Shown: positions 1-9,369 of the stretch, piece by piece | Numbering within the stretch: the stretch's first letter is position 1 | Layout: every line of letters starts with the position of its first letter | From: Paenibacillus polymyxa | GTDB lineage: Bacteria > Bacillota > Bacilli > Paenibacillales > Paenibacillaceae | NCBI RefSeq assembly: GCF_001719045.1 | Contig: NZ_CP015423.1 | Span: 2,626,001 to 2,690,000, forward strand | Direction of reading: 5' to 3' | Length of the DNA: 64,000 bases | Notes under the pieces: generated by a model | What the model was told of the DNA's origin: nothing | Seen by the model: the letters and a program-made list of their open reading frames with translations, nothing else | The model's database searches: none | Position numbers and translations under genes: made by a program

Positions 1-70
1 CTACATTTTTAGTTGAAACAAAAGTGTGAACTTTTTTTCACAATATCAAAAAAACAGTAAAAAACTGTTG

Positions 71-85
71 ATGCAAACGTTAACA
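71..85 (+). promoter_or_regulatory. cre site (CcpA operator) upstream of pectate lyase
   Basis: ATGCAAACGTTAACA matches the Bacillus catabolite-responsive element consensus WTGNAARCGNWWWCA at every position. It lies about 160 bp before the pectate lyase start, so glucose repression through CcpA is the likely control of the pectin cassette. CcpA binding is inferred, not shown. Confidence 0.75.
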
Positions 86-174
86 TATATTACACTGTGC
101 ATATACTTCTTAGAGCGTTTTGGACTAATGGTAGATCAATCTATTCCCCCAGGAGGTGTCCTGTTTTTAGTGGA

Positions 175-214
175 AAGACAGCATGAGTCACTTTTATAGA
201 TGCTATCTTCTTTT
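175..214 (+). promoter_or_regulatory. Leader hairpin before pectate lyase
   Basis: Arms AAGACAGCAT (175-184) and ATGCTATCTT (200-209) pair with one mismatch around a 15-nt loop and are followed by CTTTTAAAAT. It may be a weak terminator/attenuator or an mRNA-stabilising stem in the 5' leader, 30 bp before the AAGGAGGA ribosome site. Function is not known. Confidence 0.35.
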
Positions 215-245
215 AAAATATGAACTCAAATAAGGAGGAAATTAC

Positions 246-1598
246 ATGTTTAAACGAAATGATCGTCCAAAAACCGGCTTTAACGCTCTAAGACTCGGTG
301 TTTCTTTTGTTTTTGCTTCTTCTTGCCTTATTGGAACCGCTTACGCAGATACGTTATCCAACGACATCCCTTCTTCCGCACTCACAGAAGAGGCAGTTAG
401 TACAACCGACTCAACCACCGTCTCCACAACGTTAGCGGCAGGTGATTTGTATGTAGCGCCAAATGGTAACGTGTCCAATCCGGGTACAATATCCAGTCCT
501 ACCACGCTCGAAGCAGCACTTACGCAAATTGCTCCTGGTAAAACCATTTACCTGCGCGGTGGCAACTACACCTACTCCTCAACGGTTACAATTCAGCGTG
601 AAAATAGCGGCAATAACGGCTCACTCAAAGGGTTGGTCGCTTACGGTAGTGAAAAGCCGGTACTTGATTTCTCTGCTCAAGCCTTTGGTTCAGCCAATCG
701 TGGACTTCAGCTTAACGGAGACTTTTGGCTGGTAAAGGGCCTGGAAGTCAAGGGTGCCGGAGATAATGGTATCTATATCGGCGGCAGCAATAACCGAATC
801 GAAAACGTGGAAACTCACCACAACCGGGATACTGGACTTCAGCTTGGACGTTACTCCCCTAACGCTTCCACTAGTGAGTGGCCTTCGAACAATTTGATTT
901 TGAATTCTTACTCTCACGATAACGCTGATCCCGATAATGGTGAGGATGCCGATGGCTTCGCTGCCAAATTGACTGTGGGATCAGGCAATGTGTTTGATAA
1001 CTGCTTGGCTGCGTACAACGTAGACGATGGCTGGGATTTGTATAGCAAAACCGAAACGGGTCCCATCGGCGAAGTAACCATTTTGAACAGTGTGGCCCAC
1101 CACAACGGGCAGACCGCAGATGGAACGTCTACCGCGAACAGCGACGGCAATGGCTTTAAGCTGGGTGGAGACAAAATCAAAGTCAACCATATTGTGAAAA
1201 ACAGTATTGCTTTCCAGAACAAAAAGCACGGCTTCACCTACAATAGCAACCCCGGCAGCATTACGTTGACCAATAATACCTCGTGGGACAATGGACAAAG
1301 TAATTTTGCTTTTGACAAGGGTGATCACGTGTTCATTAACAATCTTTCTTTTGAAGGAACAGCAAGTGATAAAACAAGCGGTACAGATCAGGACGACTCT
1401 AGCGTTTGGTGGAAAAACAAGAAATCGACGAATGCCAAAGGTCTGGTAGTCAGTGCAGACGACTTTGTTAGCCTCACGCCTTCTATCACTCGAAGTGCAG
1501 ACGGTTCCATCCAGCTCGGTGATTTCCTTAAGCTGGCCAAAGGAAGCGATCTGATCGGCTCGGGTACTCCGAGCGGAAAAAATATAGGGGCACGTTAA
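246..1598 (+). CDS. Secreted pectate lyase, polysaccharide lyase family 9
   Basis: Cuts polygalacturonate by beta-elimination outside the cell. The start has a strong AAGGAGGA site 7 nt upstream. Residues 1-35 form a signal peptide (two Arg/Lys patches, a hydrophobic core, cleavage near AYA/D). From about residue 68 the protein opens with the 'LYVAPNGN..NPGT' motif typical of right-handed beta-helix lyases, then has many Asn-rich helix turns. The PL9 signature is visible: GEDADGFAAKL followed by NVDDGWDLYSK, which supply the Ca2+-binding Asp residues and the catalytic Lys in the family. Length (450 aa) fits a single-domain PL9 enzyme. It heads a cassette with a GPH transporter and a GH105 hydrolase, so the products are probably taken up and finished inside the cell. 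A perfect cre site lies upstream. Confidence 0.92.
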   Translation: MFKRNDRPKTGFNALRLGVSFVFASSCLIGTAYADTLSNDIPSSALTEEAVSTTDSTTVSTTLAAGDLYVAPNGNVSNPGTISSPTTLEAALTQIAPGKTIYLRGGNYTYSSTVTIQRENSGNNGSLKGLVAYGSEKPVLDFSAQAFGSANRGLQLNGDFWLVKGLEVKGAGDNGIYIGGSNNRIENVETHHNRDTGLQLGRYSPNASTSEWPSNNLILNSYSHDNADPDNGEDADGFAAKLTVGSGNVFDNCLAAYNVDDGWDLYSKTETGPIGEVTILNSVAHHNGQTADGTSTANSDGNGFKLGGDKIKVNHIVKNSIAFQNKKHGFTYNSNPGSITLTNNTSWDNGQSNFAFDKGDHVFINNLSFEGTASDKTSGTDQDDSSVWWKNKKSTNAKGLVVSADDFVSLTPSITRSADGSIQLGDFLKLAKGSDLIGSGTPSGKNIGAR

Positions 1599-1710
1599 AA
1601 GCCCCGCCTAATCAGGACGCCCTGGCCCATCTACCAACTCAGACAATTTTGCATAATATAGCGACCGGTGATTGTCCTCATAACCAGACAAAATATGAGG
1701 TGAACAGATC

Positions 1711-3243
1711 ATGGAACGAAGAATCACACTGAAACATACACTCGCCTATGGAAGCGGTAACATGCTAGGAAGTGGCGCACTTGCTATTAGCGGTGCATGG
1801 TTAATGTACTTTTATACAACCTTTTGCGGACTGTCTCCCGTTCAGGCCGCGGCCATTTTCTCTGTTGCCAGCATCATAGATGCAGTCAGCAATCCGGTCA
1901 TGGGCTTTATCAGCGATAACTTTCACCGGACCCGCTTGGGCCGTAAATTCGGCAGACGACGCTTTTTCATCATGATGGGTATCCCGCTGATGCTCGTGTA
2001 TCCGATGCTTTGGGTAGATGGGTTGGGCTTCTGGTATTACCTGAGTACGTACGTGCTGTTTGAACTGGTGTATACCTCTGTCATGGTGCCGTATGAAGCA
2101 CTAGCGTCAGAGATGACACGGGACTTCGGCGCACGCTCCAGATTGACTGGATGGAAGGCTATGTTTGGCAAAATTGCCAATTTCGCCGCCGCTTTTATCC
2201 CTGGTCGCTTTATTGCCGAGTATGGCAAAGACTCTCCATTGCCTTTCTTTTATACCGGTCTAGTTTTTGCAGCTATTCTGCTGATTGCGATGGCATTCTT
2301 GTACAAAAACTCCTGGGAACGACCAAGTGAGGAACTGCAAAAGGAACTGGAAGGTGAAGCTCCGCTTTCCTTTATAGATTCGATGAAAAAGTTGTTTGTT
2401 GACATTTCCTCTACCTTCCGAGTCAAGACGTTCCGTCATCATCTCGGGATGTACCTGGGCGGCTTTTCAGCTGAGTGGCTGTTTACTTCTGCTTTTACGT
2501 ACTTTATTGTCTTCTCCTTGTTCCAAAGCTCGGAGATGGTATCCAATTTGAACAGCTTTAACTCTGTCATTCAATTGATTTCTACCTATTTCTTCATCCA
2601 ATTCTGCGTGCGTAAAGGGTTCCGTATGCCTTTCATCGCCGCACTCGTCGTCGTTTGCTTTAGCGTAGCAGGTTATGGCCTGCTCTATATAACGGGAGCC
2701 TCGAATACGATGGTATGGCTATATGTCATCACCCTGTTCATGGGGCTTGGTACTGGGGGCGTCTACTACATCCCTTGGAATCAATACACGTTCCTTGCCG
2801 ATGTGGATGAAGCGTTGACCGGCCGTCGCCGGGAAGGTATTTATGCAGGTATGATGACTTTTGCCGGAAAAATGGTGCGGGCCGTTGTCGTCTTCATTCT
2901 CGGCTGGGTGTTACAGCATTTTGGCTTTGTATCCGGGGCTGATAGTCAGCCCGTCGCTGCTCAGCACGCCATCTTTTATGTACTCGTGGTTGGTACTATC
3001 GTTCTCGCGATCATCGGTATGATTGCTTCTGTCGTGATGAAGCTGGATATTGACAGCCACAAGAAGCTAATCGCCGAAATTGACCGCCTCAAAAACGGTG
3101 GCTCCATGAAATCAGCCAAACCGGAAGCTCGGAAGGTATTCGAGGAACTGACAGGCTTCCATTACGATCGGTGCTGGGGTAACAATAACGTGGGCTTCAA
3201 GAACAAACCCGCTGACCCTAAGACACACACTCCATCTATGTAA
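1711..3243 (+). CDS. GPH-family sugar:cation symporter (probable oligogalacturonide transporter)
   Basis: A 510-aa membrane protein with about 12 hydrophobic segments. The loop after TM2 carries the GPH/MFS signature 'GFISDNFHRTRLGRKFGRRR', and LTGRRREGIYAG is the equivalent second-half loop. GPH proteins carry glycosides, pentosides or hexuronides in symport with a cation. The position between a pectate lyase and a GH105 hydrolase makes unsaturated oligogalacturonides or rhamnogalacturonan disaccharides the most likely substrate; this is inference from context. It starts 112 bp after the lyase with a GAGGTG ribosome site and ends 49 bp before the hydrolase, so the three genes are probably one operon. 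The C-terminal 60 residues are charged and cytoplasmic. Confidence 0.85.
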   Translation: MERRITLKHTLAYGSGNMLGSGALAISGAWLMYFYTTFCGLSPVQAAAIFSVASIIDAVSNPVMGFISDNFHRTRLGRKFGRRRFFIMMGIPLMLVYPMLWVDGLGFWYYLSTYVLFELVYTSVMVPYEALASEMTRDFGARSRLTGWKAMFGKIANFAAAFIPGRFIAEYGKDSPLPFFYTGLVFAAILLIAMAFLYKNSWERPSEELQKELEGEAPLSFIDSMKKLFVDISSTFRVKTFRHHLGMYLGGFSAEWLFTSAFTYFIVFSLFQSSEMVSNLNSFNSVIQLISTYFFIQFCVRKGFRMPFIAALVVVCFSVAGYGLLYITGASNTMVWLYVITLFMGLGTGGVYYIPWNQYTFLADVDEALTGRRREGIYAGMMTFAGKMVRAVVVFILGWVLQHFGFVSGADSQPVAAQHAIFYVLVVGTIVLAIIGMIASVVMKLDIDSHKKLIAEIDRLKNGGSMKSAKPEARKVFEELTGFHYDRCWGNNNVGFKNKPADPKTHTPSM

Positions 3244-3292
3244 CAACAATAACAATTACAGATTAAACATTTACTAAAGAGGTGACTGTATC

Positions 3293-4420
3293 ATGGCAAA
3301 TCCAACATCACAACCAACCACCAGTCCTACAAAAACAATTTCTTGGGCTGTACGTATGAGCGATTCCGTTCTGCAACGGAGCCCGGAATTTTATGAAAAA
3401 TGGGAATATGACCACGGTGTCATTTACAGAGGTCTGGAATGGGTTGGCGAACTGACAGGCGATCCCAAGTACATGGAATTTATAAAAAAACATATGGACC
3501 ATTTTGTTGACGAAAATGGCGTAATTCAGCGCTATAAAGTAGATGAGTACAATATTGACCACGTGAATAACGGCAAGCTGCTCTTCTCGCTGTATCGTGC
3601 CACAGGAGATGAACGATACAAAAAGGCAGCCTACCAATTACGCAGTCAGCTGGAAAAACACCCACGCACAAGCGAGGGCGCATTCTGGCATAAGCAAATT
3701 TATCCGTATCAAATTTGGCTCGACGGCTTGTACATGGGTGCCCCGTTCTATGCTGAATTCATCCGCGAATTCGGAGATCCGTCAGAGTTTGACGATGTGA
3801 CCCTGCAATTCAAGCTCTGCTACGAACATACGCGTGATCCTGAAACAGGTCTGCTCTACCATGCTTGGGATGAGAAGGGTGAGCAGCATTGGTGCAACCC
3901 GGAAACAGGCTGCTCTAAAAATTTCTGGGGACGCTCGATGGGTTGGTTCGTTATGGCACTCGTTGACGTGCTGGACTATATTCCAGAGGATCATGCAGAT
4001 CGTCCCGTTCTGATTGATATGCTGACGGAAACACTGGAAGCCCTGCTGAAAGTGCGTGATAAAGAAAGTGGAGTCTTTTATCAAGTGCTCAACCTGGGCC
4101 ATGTGAAAGGCAACTATCTGGAGGCCTCTGCTTCCTGCATGATTCTCTATGCTATTGCCAAGGGCGTTCGCAAAGGCTATCTGCCAGAGCAATATCGTCA
4201 AGAGGCAGAAATCATCCGTAAGGGTATTATCGATGAATTTATCACGATCACTGAAGAAGGACTTGTGAATCTGAACAAAACGGTGCAAGTAAGCGGTTTG
4301 GGTGGCAAGGATCGTCGGGACGGTACCTTCGCTTACTATATCAGCGAGCCGATTATAACCAACGACCCCAAAGGTATCGGTGCTTTCATTCAGGCGATGG
4401 GTGAAGCAGAGCGCATCTAA
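3293..4420 (+). CDS. GH105 unsaturated rhamnogalacturonyl/glucuronyl hydrolase
   Basis: 375 aa, no signal peptide, so it acts in the cytoplasm on unsaturated disaccharides made by pectin lyases. GH105 (YteR/YesR) motifs are visible: 'YNIDHVNNGK' with Asp89 and 'YPYQIWLDGLYMG' with Asp144, matching the two catalytic aspartates of YteR (D88 and D143), and 'NFWGRSMGWF' with the conserved Trp/Arg. The ending 'IISEP..TNDPKGIGAF' also fits the family. It is the third gene of the pectin cassette, preceded by an AAAGAGGTG site, and followed by a clear bidirectional terminator. Whether the substrate is rhamnogalacturonan or polygalacturonan derived cannot be told from sequence alone. Confidence 0.92.
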   Translation: MANPTSQPTTSPTKTISWAVRMSDSVLQRSPEFYEKWEYDHGVIYRGLEWVGELTGDPKYMEFIKKHMDHFVDENGVIQRYKVDEYNIDHVNNGKLLFSLYRATGDERYKKAAYQLRSQLEKHPRTSEGAFWHKQIYPYQIWLDGLYMGAPFYAEFIREFGDPSEFDDVTLQFKLCYEHTRDPETGLLYHAWDEKGEQHWCNPETGCSKNFWGRSMGWFVMALVDVLDYIPEDHADRPVLIDMLTETLEALLKVRDKESGVFYQVLNLGHVKGNYLEASASCMILYAIAKGVRKGYLPEQYRQEAEIIRKGIIDEFITITEEGLVNLNKTVQVSGLGGKDRRDGTFAYYISEPIITNDPKGIGAFIQAMGEAERI

Positions 4421-4447
4421 AACACCCGAACGATATACCTTATTAGC

Positions 4448-4480
4448 AAAAAGGACGGTGGCCATCAGCCCCGTCCTTTT
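4448..4480. terminator. Bidirectional terminator between GH105 and deacetylase genes
   Basis: AAAAAGGACGG and CCGTCCTTTT form a stem with A/T runs on both sides, ending two convergent units. Confidence 0.85.
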
Positions 4481-4496
4481 CTTATATAAACATATC

Positions 4497-5429
4497 TTAC
4501 TTCATAACCTTAAACTCATATCCCTGTTTTTTTAGATATTCTATAATTTGCGGCAAAGCTTTTGCAGTTTCTTCTTTACCATAGGTGTCATGCATGAGTA
4601 TGATGGCTTTTTCTCGACCTTTCACTGATCTCATAAATTGGTTGATTAGTCCAGGGGCTTTCTTGGATGCTCCCTCTGCATCCTTCGTTAATACATTCCA
4701 ATCTACCTGGTGATAGTCCTTTTGCAGTAAGACTTTATCCAAAGCAGCCATCCCCTGTGGATCTCTTCTATTCCATGTCATGTGGCCCCCAGGAAACCGG
4801 ATCATTCTTGTGGTGAATTCTGGCCCCAGAATACTTTTTAACACCTTATTGTTCCTCTCAATTTCCTGCATAACATGGTCCGTGCTTACCCGCCTGTTAG
4901 GATATAAATACTTATAATTATGAGAGTACGTGTGGTTTCCTATCGCATGACCCTCTTTAACAATTCTTTTGATAATGTTCCTGGTATGTTCATTTTCATC
5001 GGCTTCTTTTCCTACGATAAAAAAGGTTGCCTTGACCTTCTGTTTTTTCAGAATGTCCAATATTTTAGGTGTTACCGTCACGGATGGACCATCATCAAAG
5101 GATAAGTAGGCCACTTTTTTACCATCGGCTCCATCGGGCATCTGCCCTAGCATTTGCTGCTTTAAATATTTTTCGACAAAGGCACCATCTTCTACTTCGG
5201 GGTCGCTTTTTGGAGAGACCGCTTTACCTTTTGATGAGTCCTTGGATACGGAATCTGTTTTTTTAGCAAGCTCCTGTGTTGGCGCCTGTGTTTTGTTATC
5301 TGAGACCTTTATTGCAATGAAAGTAATACAACCTGCCACAAATAATAAAATAGCAATCCAAATGAGCCTTTTTCTGTTCCTCTTCAAGCGGTGCTCCATT
5401 GTCCTACTATGTGAATAGCCCTTTTCCAT
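4497..5429 (-). CDS. Membrane-anchored polysaccharide deacetylase (NodB domain, CE4)
   Basis: Removes N-acetyl groups from peptidoglycan or a chitin-like polymer at the cell surface. A Lys/Arg-rich start, one hydrophobic segment (about residues 22-40) and a charged linker precede a NodB domain with all CE4 motifs: SFDDGPS (Asp pair near 112-113), HTYSH (His near 166 and 170), RFPGG and LMHDT. This is the PgdA/PdaA type of protein. I chose the ATG at 5429 over the upstream one at 5447 because GGAGGT, which overlaps the first ATG codon, sits 10 nt before the second. The gene is preceded by a structured leader ending in a T-run (5460-5582), so attenuation is possible. It follows an acyltransferase gene that may also modify the cell wall. 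Confidence 0.88.
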   Translation of the reverse strand: MEKGYSHSRTMEHRLKRNRKRLIWIAILLFVAGCITFIAIKVSDNKTQAPTQELAKKTDSVSKDSSKGKAVSPKSDPEVEDGAFVEKYLKQQMLGQMPDGADGKKVAYLSFDDGPSVTVTPKILDILKKQKVKATFFIVGKEADENEHTRNIIKRIVKEGHAIGNHTYSHNYKYLYPNRRVSTDHVMQEIERNNKVLKSILGPEFTTRMIRFPGGHMTWNRRDPQGMAALDKVLLQKDYHQVDWNVLTKDAEGASKKAPGLINQFMRSVKGREKAIILMHDTYGKEETAKALPQIIEYLKKQGYEFKVMK

Positions 5430-5459
5430 TAGCTTATGTACCTCCATACTAAAATAAGA

Positions 5460-5582
5460 AAAACCACCGGATCAGGGTTGATATACACACCTTAGAATAG
5501 ACATTGGAAAACCCCTTAGGTTTAGCCGATGAAAATTTAGGGATGTGCTTCAACCAGAGGACAACCTACTCCCGGTGGCTTT
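5460..5582 (-). promoter_or_regulatory. Structured leader with terminator before the deacetylase
   Basis: On the minus strand CCACCGG (5572-5578) pairs with CCGGTGG (5464-5470) across about 100 nt, and the 3' arm is followed by TTTTTCTTATTTT. The enclosed sequence contains GGGAGTAGG and a GGTTTAGC-like stretch. It could be a riboswitch-type attenuator or simply the terminator of the upstream acyltransferase gene with a very long loop. It does not match guanine, cobalamin, TPP, glycine, SAM or c-di-GMP consensus elements that I can recall. Confidence 0.4.
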
Positions 5583-5624
5583 CTTGTCTTGCATAACATA
5601 ATTTATGAGTATCATTGCAGTTTA

Positions 5625-7583
5625 TTACGATTGCTTCGTTAGGGCCTGAGCCAACAAGGACGCATAAGCTTTAGCACCTTTAGGTTTCAAATGTACTCCG
5701 TCATGCTCGAAATAGGAGTTTTTACCAGAGCTGGCTCCGTACCAGTCAATCATTGTAATTCGCGGGTCCTGGGACGCTGCTTCAGCAAGATGCTTGTTCA
5801 CAATACTCTCCCACGGCCGAGGCACACGGGTATTCACAAGTATAATACGCTTCGCATCCTTCAGGCTAGCCAACAGATCGGATAACTGGTCCTTGGTAAA
5901 AGCGCCGTTCGTGCCTAGCTCAATAATAACCGTCTTACCGAGCTGTCCGTTCTGTCTTAGCTGCTCCAGTACGGCAGGCGCCTCCGCCATCTGACGGCCG
6001 ATCCGCCCATCTACAACAGCTCCCGGGAAGGATTCCTGAATGTACGACTGTACATCCAACATGACAGAGTCTCCAATGGCGGTAACACTCGAGCCATCAC
6101 CTGTCATAGGCGTAGCTTCTTTGGGTTTGTCCGAAGGTTCCGACGGTTTCGTAACATCGTCCGTAGTACCAGCCTGGACCGCCGTATTCTTAGGCGTCTG
6201 GGTTTGAGACGGGACTGGGGTCTGCACCTTGCTGCCCTCGGACCCTTGCAGCTTGATGGCTTGAGGCTCCTTGGAAGCCACGGATACCGTTCCGTGAAGC
6301 GGCGGCATCGCCTTTGCCTTTGCGACTGGATTCTCATCGCTTGATGCCGCCTGAATAGTTGCATCAGGAGAAGCCACGTACAGGTGGACGGTACCCACGA
6401 GAATACCTACAAACAGCACAGCCGCTGTAGTTGTAGGCATCCATCTCCATCGCGCCTGTCTACGAACCGCAGAACGGATTCCTGTGATCCAGTGGCGGAA
6501 TCCTCCATGGCGGATCGGCTCCTCGATATATTTAAACGAGAGAGACGCCAGCAATACGGTAGCTAGCAATTGTAAAATGATGCGCAGCACATGCACGCCA
6601 TCGGTATCTACCTGAGGCGTCGTTAGCGTGATAACCGGAACATGCCACAGATACAGTCCGTAGGAACGGGCTCCAATCCAACGTAGCGGCTTGATTCCAA
6701 GCAGACGACCAAGGTGGCTTACCGGATGTGCCAACGCTGCGACCACAATAGCAGTGACTAAAGCTATGCCCAGCAGGCCGCCCCGGTACAGAGAGGGGTC
6801 ATATTCATTCGAGGCCCACGCCCAGTGACAAAGCAACAGCAAGCTTATTGCACCGATGCTATCCAAAAGCATACGCGCCTTAGCAGAAGCTTGCTCTTTC
6901 AGCTTGCCGCTTGGCCACACCAAGGCCAGCGCCGCACCAATTAGTAAAGCAAATCCACGCGTATCCGTGCCGTAATACACCCGGCTCGGGTCGCTTCCCG
7001 GTACGTAAATCACGGCCATCAGGAGCGCAGATATTAATGCCAGACAAGTTACCCAGCCTGCGAGCACAATACGCTTGGGCATGAATTTTAGCCCGAGCGC
7101 CAGCAGTAAGGGCCACAGGATATAAAACTGCTCCTCCACCGCCAGCGACCACAGATGCCCAAGCGGAGAAGGTGGGCCAAAACTTTCAAAATACGAAACC
7201 TGATGGAAAATAAACCACCAATTGCTCATATACACCAATGCGGCAGGTACATCTCCGCGCAAGGCCGTGAGCCGTGACGGATCGAAAAGCAACGAGCACA
7301 GGACAATGACAGCCACAACCGTCAACATGGCAGGCAGCAACCTTCTGGCACGACGCAACCAGAAATCTTTCATTTTAAAACTATGATATGTATCCCACTG
7401 ACTCACCAAAATATCTGTAATCAGATACCCCGACAAAGTAAAAAACACGCCCACACCCAACAAACCACCCGGCAACCAATCCGGATTCAGATGATACACA
7501 ATGACTGCGATGACCGCCAGCGCTCTTAAACCATCCAAACCTGGCATATAACGACGTTGTGACGACAACCGATTAGACTTCAT
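5625..7583 (-). CDS. OatA-like O-acyltransferase (acyltransferase_3 plus SGNH domain)
   Basis: A two-domain membrane enzyme that probably O-acetylates peptidoglycan or another envelope glycan. The N-terminal half has about 10-11 membrane segments and opens with 'YMPGLDGLRALAVIAVIVYH', the acyltransferase_3 signature with its conserved Arg and His. A Pro/Ser/Thr/Lys-rich linker follows. The C-terminal extracellular SGNH hydrolase-like domain shows IGDSVMLD (Ser block), IELGTNG (Asn block) and DGVHLKPKG (Asp/His block). The ATG at 7583 is taken as the start because the membrane domain begins right after it and AAGGA lies upstream; the frame is open further upstream. No terminator separates it clearly from the deacetylase leader, so the two wall-modifying genes may be partly co-transcribed. 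Confidence 0.88.
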   Translation of the reverse strand: MKSNRLSSQRRYMPGLDGLRALAVIAVIVYHLNPDWLPGGLLGVGVFFTLSGYLITDILVSQWDTYHSFKMKDFWLRRARRLLPAMLTVVAVIVLCSLLFDPSRLTALRGDVPAALVYMSNWWFIFHQVSYFESFGPPSPLGHLWSLAVEEQFYILWPLLLALGLKFMPKRIVLAGWVTCLALISALLMAVIYVPGSDPSRVYYGTDTRGFALLIGAALALVWPSGKLKEQASAKARMLLDSIGAISLLLLCHWAWASNEYDPSLYRGGLLGIALVTAIVVAALAHPVSHLGRLLGIKPLRWIGARSYGLYLWHVPVITLTTPQVDTDGVHVLRIILQLLATVLLASLSFKYIEEPIRHGGFRHWITGIRSAVRRQARWRWMPTTTAAVLFVGILVGTVHLYVASPDATIQAASSDENPVAKAKAMPPLHGTVSVASKEPQAIKLQGSEGSKVQTPVPSQTQTPKNTAVQAGTTDDVTKPSEPSDKPKEATPMTGDGSSVTAIGDSVMLDVQSYIQESFPGAVVDGRIGRQMAEAPAVLEQLRQNGQLGKTVIIELGTNGAFTKDQLSDLLASLKDAKRIILVNTRVPRPWESIVNKHLAEAASQDPRITMIDWYGASSGKNSYFEHDGVHLKPKGAKAYASLLAQALTKQS

Positions 7584-7800
7584 TTCAGCCGCCGTCCTTC
7601 TTGCAAATTCAAGCTCCCTGTCTGTTTCAATGCTCTTCTGCCCTTTCCCTCTCCTGCACATCGTCTGCGATGCCCTGTAGCCTTTTCATTCATTATATAA
7701 AACTTCATAATCGTAATGATTTCAATGAAGTTAAAATTAATGACAATGTTTTTATTATATCATTCCTTTCCACAGTTAGGTAACCACTGATAGATATACA

Positions 7801-7840
7801 AAAAAAGGCATCTCTTCCCTTAGGAAGAAAATGCCTTTTT
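7801..7840. terminator. Terminator after SNF symporter
   Basis: AAAAAAGGCAT..ATGCCTTTTT with an inner TCTTCC/GGAAGA stem; T-runs on both strands. Confidence 0.85.
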
Positions 7841-7857
7841 ATTAGTATTCTATTCTC

Positions 7858-9207
7858 TTAAAATTTGATGATACCTGAAGTATGAAGGAAGACCAACAAC
7901 ATCAGGATCGGTGCAACATACCGAAGACCGAATAACCATACGTTGAACCAGAAGGGTTTGATGTTCGCATGCTCAGCCGCAGTCTTCCAGTAATAACCTG
8001 TGAATATAACAATCAACAAACCGCCTAACGGTAAGAAGATGTTGGATGCGGTAAAGTCTACGAAATCAAAGAATGATTTATCCCCTACTTTTAGTTCAGG
8101 CACCAGCCCCATGGACAATGCAGAAGGGACGCCCAGCATCAAGCACAGGACCGATACGACGAGAACGGAGCGAACCCGGCTCCAACGCATACGCTCCATG
8201 ACATAGGCTACTGGAACTTCCAGCAAGGATACCATAGAACCTAATGCAGCAACCGCCAGCAGTACGAAGAACAAACCGCCGAAGAATGCACCAAAAGGCA
8301 TTGCCGAGAAAGCAGCCGGTAAAGCAATGAAAACCAGCGATGGTCCTTGAGCCGGATTAATTCCGAAGGAAAAGGTTGTAGGGAAAATAATCATACCTGC
8401 GATAAACGCATAGATTAAATCTCCGCCACCAACTGCCAGCATAGCTCCACCCAGCGATTGACGGCGATCTACGTACGCACCGTACGTGATCATAATTCCC
8501 ATCCCCAGTGAGAGTGAGAAGAAGGCATGTCCCAAAGCAACCAATGCAGACTCTATACTTAGCTTAGAGAAGTCGGGATTCAGAAAGAAGGATACGCCCG
8601 CACCAGAGCCTGGCAGCATAAGAGCGTTAATCATCAACACGAGCAACAGGATGACCTTGGCAGGAATCAAAATTTTATTGAACTTTTCAATCCCGTTCGA
8701 TACCCCAAGAGTTACCACGACTGCTGTAAATGCAAAAACAACTAACAGCCAAACCAACGGCGCATAGCCGGAGGAAAAAGAAGCGAACTGTCCAGCAAAA
8801 TCATTATTCGAAAACAGATTTCCGCTAAATGCCTCAACGGCATAATGCAGTGTCCAGCCCCCTACAATGGCATAGAACGACAAGATAACAAACGGCACGA
8901 TAACAAACATGATGCTCATCTTGCCCCAAATCGGATGACCGCCTACTTTTACCATTGCAGAAGCAGCACTTCCTCGACCTGCACGACCAAGCGCAAGCTC
9001 CGCTAAAAGTACAGGCAAACCAACAAGCAACAGGCAGACAATAAACAATAAGAAAAATGCAGCTCCACCATATTGTCCTGTAATATACGGAAATTTCCAA
9101 ATATTACCCAGTCCTGCCGCACTGCCGATCGCCGCCAATATAAATCCAGCAGACGAGAAGCGTTCATTTTTATCAGACAGGCTATTCTGCCCCTTGCTCA
9201 AATTCAT
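7858..9207 (-). CDS. Neurotransmitter:sodium symporter family transporter
   Basis: 449 aa with about 11-12 hydrophobic segments. The family (LeuT/TnaT/YocR type) couples Na+ to uptake of amino acids or related amines. The TM1 signature 'AAIGSAAGLGNIWKFPYITG' is complete and the unwound Gly-Asn region that binds Na+ and substrate is present; GGAAFFLLF begins TM2. The length fits the bacterial 11-TM subgroup. The start is set at the ATG at 9207, which has GAGGGGGATATA just before it; the longer frame upstream has no ribosome site. Substrate cannot be assigned. It stands alone between an envelope cluster and a DUF2339 gene. Confidence 0.9.
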   Translation of the reverse strand: MNLSKGQNSLSDKNERFSSAGFILAAIGSAAGLGNIWKFPYITGQYGGAAFFLLFIVCLLLVGLPVLLAELALGRAGRGSAASAMVKVGGHPIWGKMSIMFVIVPFVILSFYAIVGGWTLHYAVEAFSGNLFSNNDFAGQFASFSSGYAPLVWLLVVFAFTAVVVTLGVSNGIEKFNKILIPAKVILLLVLMINALMLPGSGAGVSFFLNPDFSKLSIESALVALGHAFFSLSLGMGIMITYGAYVDRRQSLGGAMLAVGGGDLIYAFIAGMIIFPTTFSFGINPAQGPSLVFIALPAAFSAMPFGAFFGGLFFVLLAVAALGSMVSLLEVPVAYVMERMRWSRVRSVLVVSVLCLMLGVPSALSMGLVPELKVGDKSFFDFVDFTASNIFLPLGGLLIVIFTGYYWKTAAEHANIKPFWFNVWLFGLRYVAPILMLLVFLHTSGIIKF

Positions 9208-9369
9208 TATATCCCCCTCATTCTCTCTACTTACGCATAAACATGAGCATGCGTACATAAATAATTTTTACTCATTATAGCGTAAGTAGGATGTAAGGTC
9301 ATGCATAATTTTTCACTATTACCGGATTTATTTTCATAATGTTCGGTATCTACAAAATACAACAGAAAA

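Noticed and set aside
3782..4465. 227-aa open frame on the minus strand
   Set aside because: Antisense to the GH105 gene and runs into the shared terminator; no family features.
5460..5582. Identification of the deacetylase leader as a known riboswitch (yybP-ykoY, c-di-GMP, ydaO)
   Set aside because: Only short stretches resemble these; conserved 3' parts are missing.
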